DNA from: Paenibacillus polysaccharolyticus
GTDB taxonomy: Bacteria; Bacillota; Bacilli; Paenibacillales; Paenibacillaceae
Direction: 5' to 3'
Length of the DNA: 64,000 bases
Assembly: GCF_900102085.1 (NCBI RefSeq)
Contig: NZ_FMVM01000009.1
Span: 186,001-250,000, forward strand
Shown: positions 34,617-42,232 of the stretch, piece after piece
How positions within the stretch are numbered: position 1 is the stretch's first letter
How the letters are laid out: every line of letters starts with the position of its first letter
Position numbers and translations under genes: made by a program
The notes under the pieces: generated by a model
Database searches by the model: none
What the model was told of the DNA's origin: nothing
What the model saw: the letters and a program-made list of their open reading frames with translations, nothing else

Positions 34617-35357
34617 TTATACTTCACGAATCCTTGATTCTAAATATGTTCCTACAAACCAAACACTTGCTGATGGAAGAATCCAAAATAAAAGAATTAA
34701 CAAAATCATTGTAGCAGATGTAACATTGTATAAAATAAATCCTAGAATTAATTCCATAATTAATATCATAAAAGCATTTCCATGTTCCCTTAGGTGCTTA
34801 TACGATTCTATGTATTCCTTCTTTGCATTAGCGTTACTCGCTCTTGCATAACTCAATTTTTTGTACATGAGAAATATACTTTTATGTCTAAGCTGAAAAG
34901 ATATAATGTACGCTTGTAAAAAAAACATCAAAAATAAAATCCAAAATTTCAATTTCAAAAAAACATTATAGTCAACTTCAAAAAATAAAAACACAAAAAT
35001 ACCTATAACAATCAAAACAGACCAATATAAGATCACTTTCCACCATTTTTTAATAAAAGTTGTAGAAACTGCGACTTCACTCAATTGACGACTAAATATG
35101 CTAGTTCTAAATGCATGTAAAACCAGTATTGGAGAACTTGCTAAGTAACAAAATGCAAGTCCTATTAAAGCAAAAAGCCATAAGTGTGAGACATTAAACT
35201 CTTTAGTTCCGAAGTTAATCATACTAGAGAAAAAAGGATGAAGCAGACTTGACTTATTACTGGCTATAGCAATTACAACAATTGTCCCTACTATCGTACC
35301 AACAAAATATCTAACGAGATAAAATTCCCACCATCTTGGATTTGTAACATTCCCCAT
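34617..35357 (-). CDS. Multi-pass membrane protein (cassette gene)
   Basis: A 246-residue protein with six likely transmembrane helices, among them VGTIVGTIVVIAIAS (about 15-30), LWLFALIGLAFCYLASSPIL (53-73), VILYWSVLIVIGIFVFLFF (108-126), ILFLMFFLQAYIISF (140-155) and two near the C-terminus. A soluble loop (SYARASNANAKKEYIESYKHL) lies between helices 4 and 5. No family recognised. GGAGGAG before ATG 35357, 30 bases after site B. Confidence 0.55.
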   Translation of the reverse strand: MGNVTNPRWWEFYLVRYFVGTIVGTIVVIAIASNKSSLLHPFFSSMINFGTKEFNVSHLWLFALIGLAFCYLASSPILVLHAFRTSIFSRQLSEVAVSTTFIKKWWKVILYWSVLIVIGIFVFLFFEVDYNVFLKLKFWILFLMFFLQAYIISFQLRHKSIFLMYKKLSYARASNANAKKEYIESYKHLREHGNAFMILIMELILGFILYNVTSATMILLILLFWILPSASVWFVGTYLESRIREV

Positions 35358-35386
35358 TTATATCTCCTCCGTTCTCTAAGTTAATT

Positions 35387-35562
35387 TCCCATAACGTTTC
35401 TGTATCCACGACGTCCCACCGACTTAAGGCTGCGCCAGCAGCCGAGCGCGATGCGCTTAGTCGGTGCGGATGTGTCCGCCTGATTCATCCCCTCTGCTAA
35501 TCCCCTCCGGGCGGACCGAGGAGCAGCCAGGTTCCGATGCGTGGATATACTGTTATCAGATG
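35387..35562 (-). repeat. attC-like site B (covarying L boxes)
   Basis: CCCATAACGTTTCTGTATCCACGACG ... ATGCGTGGATATACTGTTATCAGATG. Here the left L box is TATCCACG and the right one CGTGGATA, i.e. both arms changed in step relative to site C (TATTCACG/CGTGAATA). A long GC-rich tip (ACCGACTTAAGGC...TTAGTCGGT) is present. Confidence 0.88.
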
Positions 35563-36491
35563 CCATATGTCCTCCTCGATCTTACTTGTAACAAATATTC
35601 ATTAAGTGCATTCTCTAATTGCTTATTCCTTCTATTCCCTAAGATTTTATAGTAATTAATAAGGCGCTCCCCATTTGAGGATAGTAAGTCGTGTAAAATT
35701 TTTGATCTATTCAGCTTTTGAATATTTACATTAGTAGATAACTTACTACTATTTTCAACTCGACCGTTTAAGATAGCCAACATTTTATTAATACCTGCGT
35801 TATTGGCCTTTTTACCATTTATATGTATCAAAAATTCGTTTCTTTTAATTTTTGTTCCGAAGTAATCTATATAATTCCGAAAAGCATTAATAGTTATTTC
35901 ATCCATTTTTATCACGTCTTCAGCTAAGTAATCATCTCTGCCCCTAATATTTCTAATAATTCCCCCTTCAAGATTAACATCATTCCATGTTAAAGATTGA
36001 ATGTGTTTTTGTTCAAATAATGCATGATATGCTAATGACCAGACTAATGGAGCTATTATACGTGCCTCAGAATCTCGATCATAAAATCTGTATTCAACTT
36101 TTTTACTAAAAATAAAATCAACATCTTCTAATGACATAAAATCTAACTCATCATTTACTGAACTAACGTAACTCTTTATTTCTCTTTTAATCTGTAAATA
36201 GTCATGAGGAGGAATCCGGTTAGTATGCAAATAATATTCAAGCAAATTAGATAAAGCTGCTTTTGCTGTTGCCCCTGTGCGTTTACTTAAGTAATCTGAG
36301 ATCTTTAACCTATCAAATAAATCATTATAACTATCAAACATCGTGGAATTCTCAAAGTAGTTAGTAATGTAATATCTCAGATCACTTAAATAGTGTTTCC
36401 GAGTTTCATCTGATATCCCCTTATTCCTTAATTGTAAAAAAACTATAAAATCGCTTGTAATTGTGGACCACACCTTAACAATGAAACTCAT
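35556..36491 (-). CDS. Degenerate tyrosine-recombinase-like protein (cassette gene)
   Basis: About 311 residues in two domains. Residues 15-100 form an N-terminal SAM-like core-binding domain (NKGISDETRKHYLSDLRYYITNYFE), followed by a catalytic-domain-like part: PLVWSLAYHALFEQKHIQSLTWNDVNLEGGII aligns with the Arg-I region but has E in place of the catalytic Arg; KLNRSKILHDLLSSNGE aligns with HxxR, keeping only the final Arg; no clear nucleophile Tyr (nearest Y in NEYLLQV). It is therefore probably not an active recombinase by itself. The stop TGA is embedded in the R'' box of site B. AGGAG precedes ATG 36491. It is the first intact gene of the array. Confidence 0.6.
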   Translation of the reverse strand: MSFIVKVWSTITSDFIVFLQLRNKGISDETRKHYLSDLRYYITNYFENSTMFDSYNDLFDRLKISDYLSKRTGATAKAALSNLLEYYLHTNRIPPHDYLQIKREIKSYVSSVNDELDFMSLEDVDFIFSKKVEYRFYDRDSEARIIAPLVWSLAYHALFEQKHIQSLTWNDVNLEGGIIRNIRGRDDYLAEDVIKMDEITINAFRNYIDYFGTKIKRNEFLIHINGKKANNAGINKMLAILNGRVENSSKLSTNVNIQKLNRSKILHDLLSSNGERLINYYKILGNRRNKQLENALNEYLLQVRSRRTYGI

Positions 36492-36598
36492 CAATTCATC
36501 TCCTATGAAAGAATGTTTTTATTTGGTTGTAATATTTTAGTAATTGAATTTTATAGTATCACATACCAATGGGTTTGATAAGTCTCCACATATGGTTT

Positions 36599-36720
36599 CT
36601 GATAACGTCCCCGTATTCATGAACCCCAACGGGGTTGTCTGCTGAAATGCCTCTTCGAAATCCTTCTCGCAGACCCAGGCTCCATCGGAGCCGCTGCTTG
36701 AATATAATGTTATTGGACGG
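36599..36720 (-). repeat. attC-like site A
   Basis: CTGATAACGTCCCCGTATTCATGAAC ... GCTTGAATATAATGTTATTGGACGG, with CCCCAACGGGG inner hairpin. It is the 5'-most site, in front of the recombinase-like gene, implying an earlier cassette upstream of it. Confidence 0.85.
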
Positions 36721-37030
36721 TCTTGCCTTCTTCGAATCTACTGCACATTTCTCTTCAATGTTTCTTCATGTATGTGTTTTTTGATCTTTCATGGTTCTCA
36801 TTTTTTATGTCATTTCATTTTCATTGGTCTTCGTTCTCAATATGTCCTTGATCCTCAACCTCTTTTGATCTTTTGAATGTTACTTGACCTTTTTTAAATC
36901 CGATTTTTAAAATCGCTTTTGTCCTTCAATGTCATTTGATCTCTTCTTTAATCCTTTTTGTTAATCGATTTTTGACCTTTCAATTCTTTCATCCGATCAA
37001 TTCAAGGTTTTTAATCCATTGCAAGTCTGT
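36721..37030. other. Purine/pyrimidine-skewed region without gene
   Basis: About 310 bases in which the plus strand is strongly T/C-rich and repeats short motifs (TTGATC-TTT, CTTGATCC, TTGACCTTT). No ORF with a start and ribosome binding site holds on the minus strand. It could be the remains of a decayed cassette or a leader region of the array. No promoter was assigned with confidence. Confidence 0.4.
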
Positions 37031-37046
37031 TCCAATAACATTATAT
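37031..37046 (-). repeat. attI-like R-site candidate
   Basis: TCCAATAACATTATAT on the plus strand is the exact inverted copy of the right end of site A (ATATAATGTTATTGGA, 36702-36717). In the gene direction this gives ATGTTATTGG, i.e. a single GTT-type core site just upstream of the first (decayed) cassette, which is where an attI would lie. Confidence 0.45.
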
Positions 37047-37091
37047 CTACGAACTTCGTATATCCCTCTCATTTCAAACTCATATGCGAAC

Positions 37092-37128
37092 TACATCTAA
37101 TATAACCCAATTTGTTCCATCTGCGAAG
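37092..37128. repeat. Dispersed ~36-bp motif, copy 2
   Basis: CTAATATAACCC and GTTCCATCTGCGAAG match the copy at 16,491-16,526 at nearly all positions. It is next to the terminator at 37,145-37,212. Confidence 0.5.
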
Positions 37129-37144
37129 TCGTCAACTGAGAAAA

Positions 37145-37212
37145 GCAGTCCCTCAACTGCTTCGCTTGTTAGTACTTACTAACAAGCGAACCTACAGTTA
37201 CAACGGGACTGC
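37145..37212 (-). terminator. Terminator of the dehydrogenase/epimerase operon
   Basis: GCAGTCCC (37145-37152) pairs with GGGACTGC (37205-37212), and inside these TTCGCTTGTTAGTA pairs with its complement. On the minus strand the stem is followed by TTTTC. It ends the transcript running leftwards from 40,572. Confidence 0.8.
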
Positions 37213-37273
37213 TCTGACTTATTATAAAGCCTTACTGCCTCATACCTAAAATCTTACTCCCAACTCCTAAACC

Positions 37274-38371
37274 TTACTTGCCACCGACACTCCACACTAC
37301 GCGTTCGCTCATGGCTTTATGCTGGGCGATCAAGCACAGCTCTGCTGCTTTGAACGCATGCTCCTGTGTCATTGCAGTCTCGGTACGATCCAGACAGTCG
37401 CGGATGAGCTGACCGAAGAATGGATAACCGACTTTGCCTTTGACATTGTATCTGAACTCACCCTCATGGTTAACCAGGTATACCTGATCCCCTTCCGGCT
37501 CGCGTGCAATGTCGATGTACTTGCGTAGCTCGATGTAACCGTCTGTTCCAAGAATCACGGTACGTCCATCGCCCCAAGTACCAAGACCGTCCGGTGTGAA
37601 CCAGTCTACGCGGAAGTAGCCGGAAGCTCCGTTATCACCGATCAGGGAAGCTTCACCGAAATCCTCCAGTTCAGGGAACTGTGGATGATTAAAGTTGTTG
37701 ACCCGACTGAAAGCTACCTGTGCATCACTGCACGACGCAAAGGTCAAGAACTGCTCAATTTGGTGGCTACCAATGTCACAGAGAATGCCGCCGTATTGCT
37801 GATGGTTGAAGAACCAATCTGGTCGTCCGCCCGCGTTCAAGCGGTGTGGGCCTGTACCCATAACTTGAACTACTTTGCCGATAGCTCCTTGTTCAATGAG
37901 CTGTCCCGCATAGATGGCACTTTCCACATGCAAGCGTTCACTGTAATACACCATGTATTTTTTGCCCGTACGCTTCACTTCTTCACGTGCCAAGTCTAAT
38001 TGCTCCATCGTGGTGAACGGGGCTTTGTCTGTAAAATAATCTTTGCCTGCCGCCATCACTCTCATGCCGAGTGGCGCACGATCTGATGTTATAGCTGCGC
38101 TTGCTACCAGCAATACCTCTTCATCCGCAAGTACTTCCGCTTCCGATGCGGCGACCTGCGCCTGGGGGAACTGTTTACGGAATGCCTCCACCTTCGCCGG
38201 GTCCGGGTCATATACCCATTTGAGCGTAGCTCCAGCATCCAGCAAACCGCCAACCATACCATAGATATGTCCGTGATCTAACGCTACAGCTGCGATAGTG
38301 AACTCTCCCGGTTGACACACAACTTCTTTTGTCACACTTTTGGGTGCATAGAACATTCCGTCTTTCGCCAT
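37274..38371 (-). CDS. Gfo/Idh/MocA-family oxidoreductase
   Basis: A 365-residue NAD(P)-dependent dehydrogenase. Residues 24-150 are the Rossmann domain (FTIAAVALDHGHIYGMVGGLLDAGA; the usual GxGxxG is replaced here by LDHGHI), with the KDYFTDKAPFTT segment around 110 holding the Lys-Pro-like hinge. The C-terminal part has GGILCDIGSHQIEQFLTF, whose Asp/His match the family's catalytic GGxxxDxGxHxxD. It lies 111 bases after 38483-39655 and is probably cotranscribed with it and the epimerase-like gene. The substrate is unknown. Confidence 0.88.
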   Translation of the reverse strand: MAKDGMFYAPKSVTKEVVCQPGEFTIAAVALDHGHIYGMVGGLLDAGATLKWVYDPDPAKVEAFRKQFPQAQVAASEAEVLADEEVLLVASAAITSDRAPLGMRVMAAGKDYFTDKAPFTTMEQLDLAREEVKRTGKKYMVYYSERLHVESAIYAGQLIEQGAIGKVVQVMGTGPHRLNAGGRPDWFFNHQQYGGILCDIGSHQIEQFLTFASCSDAQVAFSRVNNFNHPQFPELEDFGEASLIGDNGASGYFRVDWFTPDGLGTWGDGRTVILGTDGYIELRKYIDIAREPEGDQVYLVNHEGEFRYNVKGKVGYPFFGQLIRDCLDRTETAMTQEHAFKAAELCLIAQHKAMSERVVWSVGGK

Positions 38372-38482
38372 GTTATCCCATCCTTTTAAAAGTTATATTC
38401 ATAAACGCATATAGATCAAGTTTGAAGTTCAGAGGTCATCGGAGTGTTCCGTGTAAATCCCCAGTTGAACTTATCTACATCA

Positions 38483-39655
38483 TCATTTAAAGGTCTGACT
38501 CAGATCGGCAGGTTGACCGCCCGCATATGCTTTGTCTTTCTTCGTAGTTGAATTGGCGATACGCTCCTGCAAGTGCTCATAGAACAAGTCTTCATTGATC
38601 GGCAGATCGACCCAGTTATCCGTCCAAGTGGAGAGTAACATCGCATTGGATAACGTTAAGCCGTGAATACCATCCTGACCGGGAGCAATCAATGGTGCCC
38701 CTGTTCGAATCGCATCAGCCCAGTTGCGGATTAACCCTGGATGACCTGTCTCAATGCCTGTAATTGGCACATCGCATTTCCAGCATTCCGGCTGTCCGAA
38801 TCCGCCGGTAAAACGTTGATTGAACTCTGGCTCCGATTCACGCAAGCGCCAGAAGGTGAGTTGTCCGTCTTCGATGACGATCTTACCGCGGTCGCCGCTA
38901 ACCTCAAAGCGGTTGGTTCCTGGTGCTTCACCCGTGGTGGTTACAAACACACCGGTCGCTCCATTTTCATATTCGACATAAGCAGTCACGTCATCTTCCA
39001 CTTCTATGTTCCGGTATTTGCCGAAGGCGCAGAAGGCACGCATACGCACCGGCATCATGCCAATCGTCCATTGCCACAAGTCCAGCTGATGCGGGTCTTG
39101 GTTAATCAACACACCGCCTCCTTCGCCTGCCCATGTTGCACGCCAGCCGCCGGAATCATAGTAACTCTGAGAACGATACCAGTTCGTAATAATCCAGTTG
39201 GTACGCCGCACCTCACCAAGCTCACCTGAGGCAATCAGGTCACGCAGCTTAATGTACAGCGGATTCGTCCGTTGATTGTACATGATGGAGAACACTTTAC
39301 CGCTTGCCGCAGCAGCTTCGTTCATCTCCCGTACCTGTTTTGTATACACACCTGCTGGTTTTTCGATCATCACATGCAGGCCATGCCGGAATGCCTGGAT
39401 CGCTTGTTCGGGATGATCGTAGTGTGGCGTGGCAACAATGACGGCATCAATTGTTCCCGAAGACATCATCTGCTCAGCATCCTGCCAATACGTTACGGTA
39501 GACGGAAGGTTACTCGTTACCCAGCTCTCCATCTCTTTTCTCACATCACATACAGCTACTAATTCTGCACCCGGTACTTCTCCAGCCACCAATGTTCTGG
39601 CATGTGATGCCCCCATATTTCCAATTCCAATGACCGCTACTCGAACGATACTCAT
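38483..39655 (-). CDS. Gfo/Idh/MocA-family oxidoreductase
   Basis: A 390-residue dehydrogenase. Nucleotide loop VAVIGIGNMGASHARTL (GxGxxG, residues 6-20), HVMIEKPAGVYTKQV (the EKP motif, about 95) and GGGVLINQDPHQLDLWQW (catalytic Asp/His, about 182). The four-base ATGA overlap with the upstream epimerase-like gene shows translational coupling. This set (epimerase plus two dehydrogenases) is typical of inositol- or sugar-derivative catabolism. Confidence 0.9.
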   Translation of the reverse strand: MSIVRVAVIGIGNMGASHARTLVAGEVPGAELVAVCDVRKEMESWVTSNLPSTVTYWQDAEQMMSSGTIDAVIVATPHYDHPEQAIQAFRHGLHVMIEKPAGVYTKQVREMNEAAAASGKVFSIMYNQRTNPLYIKLRDLIASGELGEVRRTNWIITNWYRSQSYYDSGGWRATWAGEGGGVLINQDPHQLDLWQWTIGMMPVRMRAFCAFGKYRNIEVEDDVTAYVEYENGATGVFVTTTGEAPGTNRFEVSGDRGKIVIEDGQLTFWRLRESEPEFNQRFTGGFGQPECWKCDVPITGIETGHPGLIRNWADAIRTGAPLIAPGQDGIHGLTLSNAMLLSTWTDNWVDLPINEDLFYEHLQERIANSTTKKDKAYAGGQPADLSQTFK

Positions 39656-40572
39656 GCTTGCTCCTCCTCGTTTACGCGACGCTCAATTTCAGCAAAAACG
39701 TCTGCAAAATGCTGTAACATCGCTCTGGAATCCAAAGTTCCGCTAAAATCTTCGATGCCATAATAACCGTCATAGCCAACCGCTCTCAGATCACGTACCA
39801 TCTGCACCCAGTCCACCATACCTTCCGTCAGCGGAGCCCAGTGGCATTCCCACAACGTGGTTAGCGATTGTTCAGAGCTGCCGCTTCCAACCAACGATCT
39901 CGCATCTGATGTGTCCCCGGAATTCTTCTTGTACCACCCTGCATTTTTCACATGCACATGGGCGAGATACGGACCAAGCAGTTCAAGTCCCATCCGATGA
40001 TTTTCATACCCTTCGTGCACCATGTTGCCCGGATCATAGAGTACCCCGACATGCTCCGGGTCAAGAGATTGTACAAGACGATAGGCTAGAGAAGCCGTTG
40101 GCGCAATCGTTTGATGATGCGTTTCAATGACAGCCTTAACGTTATACTGTTTCGCTATATCCTGAACTTCGTTTAGATAAAGAACGGCCTTCCCGTATAA
40201 CTCGGGATAAGCTGTACTCCGGTCATAACCCGGAACACCCACACGCATCATAGAAGCGCCAAGTGTAGATGCGGCCTGGAATGCTTGCTCGGTTGCAACC
40301 ATGTCTCCACAATTGAGATATGGCACAAGTGCAATAGATTTTCTATCATGAACCTCAGCTGCTTCCCGAAAAACAGGAACTTGTTCCTGCCACCTATCCG
40401 GATCGATGGAGCACCGATTATTTCGCCAGAACGAAGGTTGTTCAGACAACGCATCCTCCGGTATTCCGCGATATCTCCACTCGATTCCAGCGATACCCGC
40501 TGCCGCCGCTGCAGAAGCCAGCTCGTTAGCATCTAGGTCAGGGACAGCAACGGTGAATATGGACAGTTTCAT
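39652..40572 (-). CDS. Sugar phosphate isomerase/epimerase-family TIM-barrel protein
   Basis: A 306-residue xylose-isomerase-like TIM barrel: IFTVAVPDLDANELASAAAAAGIAGIEWR, VKAVIETHHQTIAPTASLAYRLV (metal Glu), GVLYDPGNMVHEGYE (Asp/His metal ligands), LAHVHVKNA and GIEDFSGTL (final Glu). The metal site is complete. First gene of a three-gene operon with two Gfo/Idh/MocA dehydrogenases, so it probably acts on a keto-inositol or keto-sugar. AAGGGGAGG precedes ATG 40572 and a cre-like box lies directly upstream. Confidence 0.88.
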   Translation of the reverse strand: MKLSIFTVAVPDLDANELASAAAAAGIAGIEWRYRGIPEDALSEQPSFWRNNRCSIDPDRWQEQVPVFREAAEVHDRKSIALVPYLNCGDMVATEQAFQAASTLGASMMRVGVPGYDRSTAYPELYGKAVLYLNEVQDIAKQYNVKAVIETHHQTIAPTASLAYRLVQSLDPEHVGVLYDPGNMVHEGYENHRMGLELLGPYLAHVHVKNAGWYKKNSGDTSDARSLVGSGSSEQSLTTLWECHWAPLTEGMVDWVQMVRDLRAVGYDGYYGIEDFSGTLDSRAMLQHFADVFAEIERRVNEEEQA

Positions 40573-40592
40573 GTTCTTGAACCTCCCCTTTA

Positions 40593-40606
40593 TGTAAACG
40601 CATTCA
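40593..40606. promoter_or_regulatory. cre-like operator upstream of the epimerase operon
   Basis: TGTAAACGCATTCA fits the cre consensus TGNAANCGNWWNCA at every position. A second, weaker element (CGTAAACGCATTGT) begins 23 bases further upstream. It lies 20 bases before the start codon, so CcpA or a LacI-type regulator bound here would repress the operon. Confidence 0.7.
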
Positions 40607-40745
40607 TTTCATGTCGTAAACGCATTGTATCACTCTCTCGATCACTGCCATAGAGCATAACGCAAACAGATGAATGACAGATAACAAACCGCACATATTC
40701 CCCATTCAGAGATAACGTTTCAAGTCAAAATCATTCTCCAAAAAC

Positions 40746-40794
40746 AAAAAGGTGTCTCTAAATCAGAAATGACTTCTGTTCAGAGACACCTTTT
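40746..40794. terminator. Bidirectional terminator
   Basis: GGTGTCTCT (40751-40759) pairs with AGAGACACC (40782-40790), flanked by A-run and T-run on both sides. On the minus strand it ends the YfcE-like gene transcript. Confidence 0.88.
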
Positions 40795-40848
40795 ATATGG
40801 AATGTTGTTCTATCGTTGTCCAAGCCAACTTGTCCATAAAAACACGAT

Positions 40849-41346
40849 CTATTCACGATCAAAAAAAACATGTTCGGCCTGCAATTTCCCATCTTCAGCC
40901 GTCATGATTCCAAACGAAAATCGCTTCTGGAATCGGCGGTCCGTGGGTGAACCCGGATTAAATACAAGTAAACCATCTACGGTATGCATCACCGGAATAT
41001 GGGAATGTCCATAGACTACCGCATCCAATTGCTCTCCAGCAAAGGTCTGAATGGCGTTCTGCTCTGTTCCGTTTGATCCACGATGACCATGCACAAGTCC
41101 AAGCCGTAATCCTTCCGCTTCAACAATTCGGGAGAAACCCAGCTTCTCCCCAATCTCGGATGGGTCCGTGTTACCAGCTACACCTTCGACCGGAGCGTAA
41201 TGGCTTAGCAACTCATACACACTCCAATCTGACCAGTCCCCTGCATGGAGAATGAGATCTGCGCTAGTCAATGCGTCAACCAATGGTGCTGGTAACGTTT
41301 TTGCTTTTTTGGGTAGATGCGTGTCGGAGATAACAATGATTTTCAT
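40849..41346 (-). CDS. YfcE-like metallophosphoesterase
   Basis: A 165-residue calcineurin-like phosphoesterase with all motifs: IVISDTHL (D/H), ILHAGDWSD (GDxxD), GVAGNTDP (GNxD replaces GNHD), LVHGHRG and VVYGHSHIP (GHTH-type). It hydrolyses phosphodiesters such as bis-pNPP in vitro in related proteins, physiologically unknown. Cotranscribed with the Rrf2-type regulator 17 bases upstream; ends at the terminator 40746-40794. Confidence 0.9.
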   Translation of the reverse strand: MKIIVISDTHLPKKAKTLPAPLVDALTSADLILHAGDWSDWSVYELLSHYAPVEGVAGNTDPSEIGEKLGFSRIVEAEGLRLGLVHGHRGSNGTEQNAIQTFAGEQLDAVVYGHSHIPVMHTVDGLLVFNPGSPTDRRFQKRFSFGIMTAEDGKLQAEHVFFDRE

Positions 41347-41363
41347 GTGATTACCGCCTTCCC

Positions 41364-41813
41364 TTAGTTCGACTTCTGATTCGCCTCTAATTGTGGAGCC
41401 TGGATCCGCTCGGTACTGGTACGCTCCATATCTTCAAGCGTAATCGTTGCAAAGAACTGCTCCACTTTAGATTCAGCAATCTGATACAGATTGGTCAGCA
41501 GTCCATCCATCTGCATGCCCACCTCGCAATTGGGATTGCAACTTCCATGGATCGGGAACAATGGCCCTTCATCCTTGGCTGCCTCATAAACCATGGCAAG
41601 TGTAATTTCACTCGCTGGCTTTGCCAAATAAAACCCTCGAGTGCCTGGTGAAGAATTGACTAATCCTGCCTTTTTCAGCCCTCCCAGTATACGTCTGACA
41701 ACGACAGGATTGGTATTTACGCTGCCCGCAATTTCAGCAGACGTGATTCGTTCAGGAGCGCTGAGAGACAGTAACAACAAACAATGCACACTGACCGAAA
41801 AATGAGTACTCAT
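41364..41813 (-). CDS. Rrf2-family transcriptional regulator (YwnA-like)
   Basis: A 149-residue winged-helix regulator: VSVHCLLLLSLSAPERITSAEIAGSVNTNPVVVRRILGGLKKAGLV is the Rrf2 helix-turn-helix. Two cysteines in GSCNPNCEVG (about 95-104) could sense thiols or hold a cluster, though the usual three-Cys Fe-S pattern is not complete. Probably controls itself and the YfcE-like gene. AAAGGTGG precedes ATG 41813. Confidence 0.85.
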   Translation of the reverse strand: MSTHFSVSVHCLLLLSLSAPERITSAEIAGSVNTNPVVVRRILGGLKKAGLVNSSPGTRGFYLAKPASEITLAMVYEAAKDEGPLFPIHGSCNPNCEVGMQMDGLLTNLYQIAESKVEQFFATITLEDMERTSTERIQAPQLEANQKSN

Positions 41814-41854
41814 GATTAACCACCTTTTTTAATATAATCCCGGATGTTCCAGCC

Positions 41855-42232
41855 TTATTCCGTAAACAGATCCTTTTCAGGACGTGCTCTGACTTTAAGT
41901 TGTCGCACAGTATACTCCAATTGCTTCACGATGTCATCCAGTTGTTTGCGATCAATCTTATTCGGGTCTTCGACAGGTTTGACCGAATTTTTGAGGTCAC
42001 GAATGGTCAACTGTTGCTCCTGCCATTTATCCATTAAATCCGCAATATTCGCATAAAAGCGCTCGTAATCCTTAATCACCAGATCCAGGTATGCGTCTAC
42101 CTCGTCCGGGTCATAACCACGAAGTTTATAATTGAACTGTTTCTCATGAATTGATAAAGCATCCAGCTGTACACCCAGTTGTTTGAACAATTGTCTCTGT
42201 TTGTCCAATCTTCGTTTCATATGTTCATCCAT
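41855..42232 (-). CDS. DivIVA-domain protein
   Basis: A 125-residue coiled-coil protein. FNYKLRGYDPDEVDAYLDLVIKDYERF near residues 32-60 is the DivIVA/GpsB N-terminal lipid-binding and dimerisation motif, followed by helical repeats. The C-terminus is basic. It is smaller than DivIVA itself and resembles GpsB-like cell-division proteins. GGAGGG precedes ATG 42232. It lies alone on this strand, upstream of the divergent yteA-like gene. Confidence 0.75.
   Translation of the reverse strand: MDEHMKRRLDKQRQLFKQLGVQLDALSIHEKQFNYKLRGYDPDEVDAYLDLVIKDYERFYANIADLMDKWQEQQLTIRDLKNSVKPVEDPNKIDRKQLDDIVKQLEYTVRQLKVRARPEKDLFTE

Larger units (their letters stand above)
24650..36720 (-). mobile_element. Integron-like cassette array (attC-like sites A-M)
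   Basis: About 12 kb, all genes on the minus strand. Each gene, or in one place two genes, is bounded by one copy of a 60-200-bp imperfect palindrome. Ends in the gene direction: [TCC]NATAAC, a short unpaired tract, ATTCACGC or ATTCAAGC ... a matching strand, a GTT/AACG tract and GTTATNGGA. Start codons with their own site follow 30-45 bases after R'. Stop codons fall inside or just before R''. These are hallmarks of integron gene cassettes. The DNA is clearly richer in A+T than the flanks. No canonical intI was seen, so this is a cassette array lacking an integron integrase, or one whose integrase lies outside the window. Confidence 0.75.

Noticed and set aside
24650..36720. Regular repeats as a CRISPR array
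   Set aside because: Repeats are 35-200 bp, imperfect palindromes, and separated by whole genes of 0.4-1.5 kb; no Cas genes.
28628..36720. Repeats as MITEs inserted between genes
   Set aside because: Possible in principle, but stop codons and ribosome binding sites abut the repeat ends, the orientation is constant, the interiors vary while the boxes are kept, and no target duplication is evident.
38741..39229. 162-codon plus-strand open frame
   Set aside because: Shadow of the conserved dehydrogenase gene on the minus strand, which carries all family motifs.
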